5,463 nucleotides of DNA from JBBQVO01 sp038211505 (GTDB lineage: Bacteria; Chloroflexota; Dehalococcoidia; DSTF01; JACRBR01), in the NCBI GenBank assembly GCA_038211505.1, contig JBBQVO010000211.1, positions 1 to 5,463 on the forward strand. Direction: 5' to 3'. The notes below the pieces were generated by a model. That model searched no databases and had not been told where the DNA came from. It saw nothing but the letters and a program-made list of their open reading frames with translations. Position numbers and translations under genes: made by a program. Of this stretch, positions 1-5,106 are shown in pieces (position 1 is the stretch's first letter; every line of letters begins with the position of its first letter).

Positions 1-110
1 GAGTCGCGCCGGGCATTGGGCAGCCGCTGGCGGGAGCGGCGCCTGGGAGATCAGCCGGTCCTGCGGTGTCCTCACTGCGTTTGGCCCTGCGGGGGGCCGA
101 TACTGAATGC

Positions 111-116
111 AGGGAG
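111..116 (+). promoter_or_regulatory. Ribosome binding site of the lipoprotein gene
   Basis: AGGGAG lies 9 nt upstream of the ATG at 126. It selects that ATG over the in-frame GTG at 66, which would add 20 residues ahead of the signal peptide. A 5-bp hairpin (GGCCC 83-87, GGGCC 94-98) lies just upstream; its role is unknown. Confidence 0.6.
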
Positions 117-125
117 ACGCTGATC

Positions 126-575
126 ATGACGCCAGTCCGACGACGGGGAGCGATCCCACGATGCGCGAATCGTGCCGTGTTGGTCGTCGCGATTGCGATT
201 GGCGGGCTCGTGTTTGCCGCAGCTTGCGGTGGTTCGAGCGCACCGTCGGCGACTCCACGGGCGACGGCTGAGCGCCCCCCAGCGACGAGTCCCGCGCCGC
301 CGCCATCGCCGACGCGCGAACCCACCGCCACGCCGACACTGATCCCGCCGCCGCGCGTCGATCAGTCAGCTCCCACGACCTGCCCCGCGGGCTGCGTCGG
401 AGAGTCTGCTCATTGCCAGATCAAGGGCGCGGTGAGCAGCAAAGGCGACAAGGTCTACTATCTAAAGTCCGATCCCGCGTACGACACGCTCAGCCTCAGC
501 ACAAGCAAGGGCGAGCGCTGGTTCTGCACGACCACCGAGGCCGAACTGGCCGGCTGGCACCACCTCGTCGGCTAA
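126..575 (+). CDS. Small proline-rich lipoprotein with C-terminal Cys/GERWFC domain
   Basis: A 149-residue exported protein, probably lipid-anchored on the outer face of the membrane. It opens with an Arg-rich n-region (residues 5-16), then a hydrophobic stretch (17-33), then the lipobox-like AAAC with the modifiable cysteine at C34. Alanine at -3 is a weaker lipobox than leucine. Residues 37-83 are a low-complexity Ser/Thr/Pro/Ala linker suited to spanning the cell envelope. The C-terminal part (about 86-149) has CPAGC, a CQIKG motif at 97-101, a DKVYY segment near 108-112, GERWFC at 129-134 and EAELAGW at 138-144. This resembles the small domain often attached behind thermonuclease-like or other secreted domains (pattern C.IKG...G.K.Y......GERWFC.EAEA.AGW). 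I believe databases call it the 'sunset' domain, but that name is from memory. No enzyme domain is present, and the function is unknown. The start is set by AGGGAG at 111-116. The gene converges on the acyl-CoA dehydrogenase with a 35-bp gap. Confidence 0.8.
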   Translation: MTPVRRRGAIPRCANRAVLVVAIAIGGLVFAAACGGSSAPSATPRATAERPPATSPAPPPSPTREPTATPTLIPPPRVDQSAPTTCPAGCVGESAHCQIKGAVSSKGDKVYYLKSDPAYDTLSLSTSKGERWFCTTTEAELAGWHHLVG

Positions 576-585
576 CTTCCTCCGA

Positions 586-609
586 CGTCCCGCGCTCTGC
601 AGCGAGACG
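586..609. terminator. Weak hairpin between convergent genes
   Basis: The 35-bp gap between two convergent stop codons holds an imperfect stem-loop. The outer arms are CGTC (586-589) and GACG (606-609); the inner arms are CGCT (593-596) and AGCG (601-604) around a 4-nt loop, with an asymmetric bulge. The position suits a bidirectional terminator, but there is no T-tract on either strand, so a role in termination is only a guess. Confidence 0.2.
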
Positions 610-610
610 G

Positions 611-1750
611 CTACAGCCCTCGCTGCGCCGCCTGCGCGCGGAAGCGTTCGCCGGCCATCTGATACGACGTCGGGGACGCGGGCGGGTGGAACTTTGCGGC
701 GCGGACGTCGCGCGCGAGTCGCTCCAGCGGCGACTTCCGGAAGTACGATCGGCCGCCGGCGATCTCGATCGCCTTCTCGACGACGGCGGTGGCGCGACGC
801 GTCACCACCTCTTTGCAAAGGATGCCAAGCGCCGCGGCGTACTCCGCGCTCGCAGGCATCGTCGCCAATTCGTCGAGTACCTTGTCGCGCACCGAACGCG
901 CGGTGAGGAACTCCGCCTCCATCTCGCCCACCAGCACGTTCGTCAACACGTCGTCGCGGTTGGCGCTGTTGATGCCCGTGCCGATGCTCTTGTACGCCTC
1001 CTCCCGCGCTTCTTCGGCGATGCCGAGGTAGACGCTGGAGACGAGCGGCTCGAACCAGCGGATGACGTTCGTGAACGCGGGCGTGCGCACCGGCTGTCCG
1101 GCGGGCAGCCGCGCGCCGACGGCCGCCTCCGGCACGCGCACGTTCTCTAACACAATGTCGTGGCTGGCCGTCGCGCGCATGCCGGCCGTGTCCCACGTCT
1201 CGACGATCTGCAGGCCGTCAGCGCCCTTCGGCACGCCGACGATCAGGATCTCGCCCGTTTCGGTGTCGCGCGCGAGCAGCCGTATGATGTCGGCGCCGGG
1301 CGCCTGCGAGCAGAAGTTCTTGCGTCCGTTTAGCACGTAGTGGCCGTCGGCACGGACGGCCGTCGTCGGCGTCATCCAGTCGCCGGCGACGACTGCTTCC
1401 GCGCCGTTCGACGAGATGACGATGCCTTCGTTGACGATGCGCCGCAACAGCGGCTCAACCGGCGCGCCGCCACGAAACGCATCCGCCGTCGTGCCAACCT
1501 GAAAGATGTGCATGTTGACGGCGAGCGCGGTCGACGCGCAACCGCGCGCCAGCGCCTGCTGCGCGCACGCCATCTCGGCGTGCGTCGCACCCATGCCGCC
1601 GAGCTCGGCTGGCACCGGCGCCGCGAGGTAGCCGGCCTGGCGCATGCGTTCGTAGTTGGCCTTCGGGAACTCGCCCGTGAGATCATAGTCGGCTGCGGTC
1701 TTCCGGAACTCGTCCGCCAGTCGCTGCGCGATCTTCTCCACGTCCGACAT
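611..1750 (-). CDS. Acyl-CoA dehydrogenase family flavoprotein
   Basis: A 379-residue protein of normal length for the family, expected to be a cytoplasmic FAD enzyme acting on an acyl-CoA thioester. The N-terminal helical domain includes VPAELGGMGA (46-55). The middle beta domain has NGRKNFCSQAPGADIIRLLA (141-160) and the TAGMRATASHDIVLENVRVP stretch (188-207), matching the usual 'G.K.fi..a..Ad' and 'G.r.s....l.f..V.VP' signatures. The C-terminal helical domain ends with AGGRSYFRKSPLERLARDVR (331-350) followed by a HPP motif. That ending resembles the YdbM-like branch and the type-2 acyl-CoA dehydrogenase domain rather than short- or medium-chain dehydrogenases. The YEGT-type segment that carries the catalytic Glu in medium-chain enzymes is absent: the corresponding region reads ASPTSYQM (358-365). 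E234 lies close to the position used by isovaleryl-CoA dehydrogenase, so the catalytic base is uncertain. The substrate cannot be read from sequence, and a flavin monooxygenase-like activity is an alternative. The ATG at 1750 is chosen because AAGGAG sits 6 nt upstream; a GTG at 1753 would be only 3 nt away. The gene stands alone, with no electron-transfer flavoprotein gene nearby. Confidence 0.93.
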   Translation of the reverse strand: MSDVEKIAQRLADEFRKTAADYDLTGEFPKANYERMRQAGYLAAPVPAELGGMGATHAEMACAQQALARGCASTALAVNMHIFQVGTTADAFRGGAPVEPLLRRIVNEGIVISSNGAEAVVAGDWMTPTTAVRADGHYVLNGRKNFCSQAPGADIIRLLARDTETGEILIVGVPKGADGLQIVETWDTAGMRATASHDIVLENVRVPEAAVGARLPAGQPVRTPAFTNVIRWFEPLVSSVYLGIAEEAREEAYKSIGTGINSANRDDVLTNVLVGEMEAEFLTARSVRDKVLDELATMPASAEYAAALGILCKEVVTRRATAVVEKAIEIAGGRSYFRKSPLERLARDVRAAKFHPPASPTSYQMAGERFRAQAAQRGL

Positions 1751-1756
1751 CACCGT

Positions 1757-1762
1757 CTCCTT
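1757..1762 (-). promoter_or_regulatory. Ribosome binding site of the acyl-CoA dehydrogenase gene
   Basis: The minus strand reads AAGGAG, 6 nt before the ATG at 1750. This spacing decides for that ATG against the GTG codon immediately before it. Confidence 0.7.
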
Positions 1763-1914
1763 CCGCTAGACCGCGCCGCGCCGGGGGCGCGCGTGCATCG
1801 ACGCTATCATCGCCGATCCGCCAACGGCATGGATCGTGGCGATCACGGAGATCTTCCGCGGCCGTGTACGGAGAATTGTTGGACGATCTGCGAAAGCACC
1901 AAGGAGTTCTGGGG

Positions 1915-2037
1915 TGACGGTGTCATTCTGAGCGAAGCGAAGAATCTTGTCTGTCTGCTGCCGGATCATCAGGTCATTCGACAATGCTTGAGAGCGCACT
2001 AACAAGATTCTTCGCTTCGCTCAGAATGACACCGTCA
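1915..2037. repeat. Perfect 36-bp inverted repeat, MITE/REP-like
   Basis: The arm at 1915-1950 and the arm at 2002-2037 are exact reverse complements over 36 bp, separated by a 51-nt spacer. Each arm carries the motif ATTCTGAGCGAAGCGAAGAAT, itself a small imperfect palindrome (ATTCT and AGAAT around 11 nt). From memory, this motif is dispersed in intergenic DNA of Chloroflexota and several other phyla; I could not search for other copies. The 123-bp unit has no coding capacity, so it looks like a non-autonomous mobile element or a paired REP element. CTGG occurs just outside both arms (1909-1912 and 2039-2042), which could be a remnant of target duplication or chance. It lies between divergent genes, so it is not in a terminator position. 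Confidence 0.85.
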
Positions 2038-2187
2038 ACTGGCGCATCCGTTTTGCGAGGGCGCCGGCGACAAACGTCGGGGCCCGCCGGGGCGGATCGC
2101 GACCACCACATCGGGCCGCCGCCTACGTCAGGTCCTATGAGGCGGTCTCGTCGAGTGATCGGTTGTTGCAATTCGAGGCGGCTGTTC

Positions 2188-2224
2188 CGATACGACTCCG
2201 CTGGCGATGCGTCGATACGATCCG
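2188..2224 (+). repeat. Short direct repeat upstream of DoxX gene
   Basis: CGATACGACTCCG (2188-2200) recurs as CGATACGATCCG (2213-2224), 25 bp downstream and differing by one inserted base. The pair lies 38-74 bp ahead of the DoxX start and could be an operator half-site pair. The second copy overlaps a TACGAT -10-like hexamer (2216-2221). Chance or local duplication is equally possible. Confidence 0.3.
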
Positions 2225-2250
2225 GAGTGGCGTGATGACGCGCCGAAACC

Positions 2251-2256
2251 GGAGGT
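2251..2256 (+). promoter_or_regulatory. Ribosome binding site of the DoxX gene
   Basis: GGAGGT ends 5 nt before the ATG at 2262. An alternative ATG at 2235, nine codons upstream in the same frame, has the weaker GGAG (2224-2227) at 7 nt. The stronger site and the fit to the family's N-terminus favour 2262. Confidence 0.65.
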
Positions 2257-2261
2257 ATTCG

Positions 2262-2759
2262 ATGCTACGAAGTCTTGGCTTGCTGGTGCTGCGGGCGTCC
2301 GCGGGGACGATCCTCGTCGGCCACGGGTATGCGAAGTTGTTCGGCGGCAAGGGCCACAAGGCGCCGCACGCGATGGAGCATCTTTACGGCGATAACTTTG
2401 CGCCTTCGGTCGAAGGTACAGGCCCCGACAACTTCGCCCACAATCTGGAAGCGATGAAGGTGCCGGCGCCGCATCTGTCCGCCTATGCGGCGGGTCTCGC
2501 GGAGTTCGGCGGCGGGCTGTCGTTCCTGCTGGGCTATCGCACGCGGACGATGGCGCCGGTCGTGATCTTCAACATGGTAACGGCGATTCGCACCGTGCAC
2601 TGGAAGAAGGGGCTGTACGGCGAGGGTGGATTCGAGTTCCCGCTGATGCTCGCCGCCGCCGCCGGCACGCTGCTGCTCACCGGGCCGGGGGCGCTGTCGA
2701 TCGATGCGGCGCTGGGCGCCGCGTCTCACATCACGGACATGACGGATCCCGACGCCTAG
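2262..2759 (+). CDS. DoxX family integral membrane protein
   Basis: A 165-residue membrane protein of the DoxX family, whose members are four-helix inner-membrane proteins. Some are linked to quinone or thiosulfate oxidation or to redox stress, but most have no assigned role. Helix 1 spans about residues 4-24 and ends in the family signature GHGYAKLFGG (20-29). Helix 2 follows PAPHLSAYAAGLAEFGGG (68-85), which contains the conserved Glu at 81. Helix 3 is about 96-112. Helix 4 follows the GGFEFPLML segment (122-130) and ends with LLLTGPGALSID (137-148), again typical of the family. Between helices 1 and 2 there is an insert of roughly 15-20 residues (about 30-48) with three histidines (H32, H36, H40), longer than in compact DoxX proteins. 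The last 15 residues are a polar tail. No partner gene such as a thiosulfate:quinone subunit is adjacent, so no specific reaction can be assigned. The start rests on GGAGGT at 2251-2256. Confidence 0.9.
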   Translation: MLRSLGLLVLRASAGTILVGHGYAKLFGGKGHKAPHAMEHLYGDNFAPSVEGTGPDNFAHNLEAMKVPAPHLSAYAAGLAEFGGGLSFLLGYRTRTMAPVVIFNMVTAIRTVHWKKGLYGEGGFEFPLMLAAAAGTLLLTGPGALSIDAALGAASHITDMTDPDA

Positions 2760-2806
2760 GCATCGCCGGCCATTCGGGCGCCTCGTCGTCAATACGGCGC
2801 GCGCGA

Positions 2807-4780
2807 CTACGTCATCGCGCCGTACAACATCTGGCGCAGGTCGATGCTCACAGTCGTGCCATCGAGCCGCAGGTGGCGCGGGTTGTAGTCGTCGTGATGG
2901 ACGGTGACGTGCATGTCCGACGGATCAACTTCCATCGGCAGCGCGACGCCGCAGGTGCCGCCGATGTCCGTCGTCGCACGCGCCACCACCTTCGGCGCCC
3001 CGTCGGCGCCTTGCGCGCTCACGGTCACTTCGGCGCCGGCGATCGGCGGCCGCTCGCCCGATGTGTCCGCGTCGTTCGCGAGCACTTCGATCATGGCGGT
3101 ACGGCCGTCTTCGTGCGGCGTGATGTCGATCGCCATGTCGATCAGGTAGACGAGCGGATCGGGCGTGATCGCCTTCATGCCCGCGACGGTAACGGCACGC
3201 ACCTGGTTCGCCTTCAGCGACCCATCGACCGGCGCCATGCCGTGATCCGTCGTGATGATGAACAGCGTGTCCTCGTACAGCCCCGCCTCTTCGAGCATCG
3301 CCAGCACGCGTCCGATCCGCACGTCTGTCTCGTCGAGCGCCGTGCGCTGGCCTTCGGAGTGCGGTCCGTAGTCGTGGCCGACGCCGTCGGTCAGCGCGAA
3401 GTTGTGATACATGAACGCCGGCGGCGGGTGCGACGCATCGGTGTGCAGCACGATCGACTGCGCGAGCCCGCGGTTGTCGAGGATCGACTCGCGGCCGGCG
3501 CCCTCCTGTTTGTCCTCGTGCCACTTCGTGCTTGTGTCGTCTTTGTACTGCTCCGTCAGGTCGCGCAGGCGCGCGCGATCGCCGACGATGCGCCGCTCCA
3601 GCACGGCGTGATCAGCGCCGCGGCCGCACGGGTCGTGGATCGATGCCGTAAGTGCGCCGTCCATCCCCTCCCACGCGCCGAACACGCGGTGGAACGCGTC
3701 GTGCAGCGTCTCGACGCTGTCATGCAGATAGCGCCCGGTGTCGAACTGCTGGCCCTGCGGCGTCACGACCTCGCGCGTCTCGCGCATGTAGTAGGTCGGA
3801 TTGACGATGTCGTGGTGGCCACCCCAGGCGCCCGTGCCGATGGCGTTGTGGCTCGGCCAGGTGATGCTCGGAAAGTTGGTGATCGATCCGAACTCGAACA
3901 TCGTGCCGCGACTGATCAGCCGGCGCAGGTTGGGGATCGCGTCGGCGTCGTGCGCCAGCCGCCACTTGAGCTCGGTGTTGCTCTGGCCATCGAGCAGGAA
4001 GATGTACGCCCGCAGCGGCCGGCGATCGCTCGTGTCGTCAATGATGGCGTCGAGCGGGTGGCCGTCCTGGCGCTTGAGATACACGTCGGGGGCTGCGGCG
4101 CGCTGCGACGACGTGCGGCCGGTGATGTCGGCGCCGTCGATCAGCGGGAAGCCGCAGAGTTTGGCGATCGTCGGCGCGATATCGATCTGCCGCGACGGCG
4201 CATCCGTCGTCACGCCCTGCTTCACGCCCGGCCCTGAGAACACGAGCGGCGACCGCGCATGCATGACGTCGAGTGCGCCGTGCTGCCCCGGCTGACGTCC
4301 GAAGGCGAACGCTTGCGGGTTGACGGCGAGATCGGGCGCGTTCGGGCTGTCGAACAGTTGCGCGATCCGTTCGTACGCGTACGGGTACGTGCTGTGCTCC
4401 GACCGGACGTATGCGCGATTCGGCTCGTCGCCCGGAAAGCCGGACGCCTTCGACGCCGCCAACTCCTCATCGATCGTCGCCAGCGCCTTCGCATCCTGCT
4501 TCTCGATCGGGTTCTCGCCGATCTGCTCGATGACGCGATAGTCGTAGCCGCCGCCGTCGGCGAAGAAGCGCTGAAAGCGGATCATGCCGCGTGCCGCCCA
4601 CACTTCGTAGGCGTCGTCGCGCCACGTCATCACGAGATCCGTCTGCGGCCCCGCCGTCGCGTCGGTCAGCAACGTATGGATCGCCTTGTCGCCCGACTCG
4701 TGCTGGTGCGGATCGAGCCCCTGCCCGCGCAGCCGCTCCGGCCCCACCGAGATCGCAGCGCGCTCCCGCATCGTCGTCAT
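2807..4780 (-). CDS. Alkaline phosphatase superfamily phosphodiesterase, circularly permuted motif order
   Basis: A 657-residue protein of the type I phosphodiesterase/nucleotide pyrophosphatase branch of the alkaline phosphatase superfamily, expected to hydrolyse phosphoester bonds with two metal ions. Motifs in reading order: a cap-like segment with TYPYAYERIAQLFDSPNAPD (131-150); GQHG with H167; MHARSPLVFSGPGVKQG (173-189); DIAPT (200-204); a linker (about 213-256); FLLDG with D264; FPSITWPSH with probable nucleophile T307; GTGAWGGHH (315-323); TDGVGHDYGP with D465 and H469; and TDHGM with D512 and H513. All ligands known from the family are present once. The GxHG and DIAPT part, normally C-terminal, comes first, so the domain appears circularly permuted. 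Residues about 555-657 look like a beta-sandwich of Ig or carboxypeptidase-regulatory type. I see no signal peptide and no membrane segment, although many relatives are exported. GGAGG 5 nt upstream of the ATG supports this start, so the unusual N-terminus is not a misplaced start. The substrate is unknown. The gene converges on DoxX with a 47-bp gap. Confidence 0.88.
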   Translation of the reverse strand: MTTMRERAAISVGPERLRGQGLDPHQHESGDKAIHTLLTDATAGPQTDLVMTWRDDAYEVWAARGMIRFQRFFADGGGYDYRVIEQIGENPIEKQDAKALATIDEELAASKASGFPGDEPNRAYVRSEHSTYPYAYERIAQLFDSPNAPDLAVNPQAFAFGRQPGQHGALDVMHARSPLVFSGPGVKQGVTTDAPSRQIDIAPTIAKLCGFPLIDGADITGRTSSQRAAAPDVYLKRQDGHPLDAIIDDTSDRRPLRAYIFLLDGQSNTELKWRLAHDADAIPNLRRLISRGTMFEFGSITNFPSITWPSHNAIGTGAWGGHHDIVNPTYYMRETREVVTPQGQQFDTGRYLHDSVETLHDAFHRVFGAWEGMDGALTASIHDPCGRGADHAVLERRIVGDRARLRDLTEQYKDDTSTKWHEDKQEGAGRESILDNRGLAQSIVLHTDASHPPPAFMYHNFALTDGVGHDYGPHSEGQRTALDETDVRIGRVLAMLEEAGLYEDTLFIITTDHGMAPVDGSLKANQVRAVTVAGMKAITPDPLVYLIDMAIDITPHEDGRTAMIEVLANDADTSGERPPIAGAEVTVSAQGADGAPKVVARATTDIGGTCGVALPMEVDPSDMHVTVHHDDYNPRHLRLDGTTVSIDLRQMLYGAMT

Positions 4781-4785
4781 CGCAT

Positions 4786-4790
4786 CCTCC
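4786..4790 (-). promoter_or_regulatory. Ribosome binding site of the phosphodiesterase gene
   Basis: The minus strand reads GGAGG, 5 nt before the ATG at 4780. It matters because it shows that the unusual N-terminal segment of this protein is translated from its own start. Confidence 0.7.
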
Positions 4791-4883
4791 AGCAGTTAGC
4801 AGCAGTAGACGCATGATCGTCGAGCGGGGCGCTCCGGGCAATCGCGACACGTTAACGGCCCGCGTTGTTCATTGAATCTCGCT

Positions 4884-4980
4884 GTAGGGCGGCCCCGTGT
4901 GGCCGCCCGCCCTCGGTCGCCGCCGATGCCCGTCGGCGCGTTTGCACCTTGTATGGGCGGCCCGATGTGGCCGCCCGCCC
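4884..4980. repeat. Two diverged direct repeats forming a three-hairpin cluster
   Basis: Copies at 4884-4912 and 4951-4980 are nearly identical direct repeats. Each contains an 8-bp perfect stem, GGGCGGCC and GGCCGCCC, around a 6-nt loop (4887-4908 with loop CCGTGT; 4955-4976 with loop CGATGT), followed by GCCC. Between them lies an unrelated hairpin at 4921-4938 with 6-bp stem CGCCGA and TCGGCG and again a 6-nt loop. The stem centres are 32 and 36 bp apart. No T-tract follows any stem, and the cluster lies between divergent starts, so it is not an ordinary terminator. From memory, similar GGGCGGCC...GGCCGCCC repeats are scattered in Chloroflexota genomes; this is unverified. Confidence 0.8.
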
Positions 4981-5024
4981 CGCATGACTACGCCTCACGG
5001 CAGTTAACCCTAATGGCGCGTCAC

Positions 5025-5052
5025 TCCACCCTCCATCTTCCACCTTCCATCC
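5025..5052 (+). repeat. Heptanucleotide tandem repeat, four units
   Basis: Four contiguous 7-bp units, TCCACCC, TCCATCT, TCCACCT and TCCATCC, fit the consensus TCCAYCY. The strand is purely pyrimidine apart from the A in each unit. The array lies 55 bp upstream of the crotonase start, ahead of its -10 box. It resembles the short tandem heptamer repeats known from cyanobacteria and some other filamentous bacteria. The copy number may vary between strains. Confidence 0.7.
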
Positions 5053-5094
5053 TCGCGTCCCGCTCCCACGCATGCCCCAACCAGACGCCTGTCG

Positions 5095-5100
5095 TACAAT
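5095..5100 (+). promoter_or_regulatory. -10 box for leaderless crotonase transcript
   Basis: TACAAT matches TATAAT at five of six positions and ends 6 nt before the ATG at 5107. Transcription would therefore start at or next to the A of the start codon. No Shine-Dalgarno sequence is visible between 5080 and 5106, which agrees with a leaderless mRNA. A good -35 hexamer is not evident at the expected spacing. Confidence 0.5.
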
Positions 5101-5106
5101 CGTCGC

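Larger units (their letters stand above)
1763..2261. other. Divergent intergenic spacer with repeats, no gene
   Basis: About 500 bp between the divergent acyl-CoA dehydrogenase and DoxX genes. Open frames here have no recognisable protein content, and some owe their length to translating the repeat motif (giving the artefact peptide VILSEAKNL). The stretch contains the 36-bp inverted repeat at 1915-2037 and a short direct repeat at 2188-2224. It must also hold the promoters of both flanking genes. The best -10-like hexamer for DoxX is TACGAT at 2216-2221, but it lacks a convincing -35 box. Confidence 0.6.
4791..5106. other. Divergent intergenic spacer rich in repeats, no gene
   Basis: About 316 bp between the divergent phosphodiesterase and crotonase genes. 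I see no convincing coding sequence. It contains three stem-loops (4887-4976), a heptamer tandem repeat (5025-5052) and the probable crotonase promoter (5095-5100). The phosphodiesterase promoter should also lie here on the minus strand, but I could not identify a convincing -35/-10 pair. Confidence 0.6.

Noticed and set aside
1..125. Possible 3' end of an upstream gene
   Set aside because: Two of the plus-strand frames stop (at 104-106 and 121-123), but neither gives a recognisable C-terminus, so no partial gene is supported.
413..1150. Long plus-strand open frame opposite the acyl-CoA dehydrogenase
   Set aside because: Its translation is Arg/His/Leu-rich without any family motif, and it overlaps both the lipoprotein and the clear dehydrogenase; typical GC-rich antisense shadow.
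1766..2235. Several short open frames in the divergent spacer, on both strands
   Set aside because: Some owe their length to reading the repeat arms as VILSEAKNL, a familiar artefact of this repeat; none has a ribosome binding site plus protein-like composition.
2778..2800. GCGCC/GGCGC hairpin between the convergent DoxX and phosphodiesterase genes
   Set aside because: Only a 5-bp stem with a 13-nt loop and no T-tract; too weak to call a terminator in GC-rich DNA.
2873..4237. 454-codon plus-strand open frame opposite the phosphodiesterase
   Set aside because: Very Arg/Val-rich with no recognisable domain, while the minus-strand frame carries all catalytic motifs of a known superfamily.
2807..4780. 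Frameshift or assembly joint as the explanation of the swapped motif order
   Set aside because: The frame is continuous over 657 codons with its own strong ribosome binding site, and each motif is intact and occurs once. A rearranged assembly cannot be fully excluded without read data.
4884..4980. CRISPR array
   Set aside because: Only two repeat copies with a single spacer, each copy a full hairpin with a variable loop; no cas genes.
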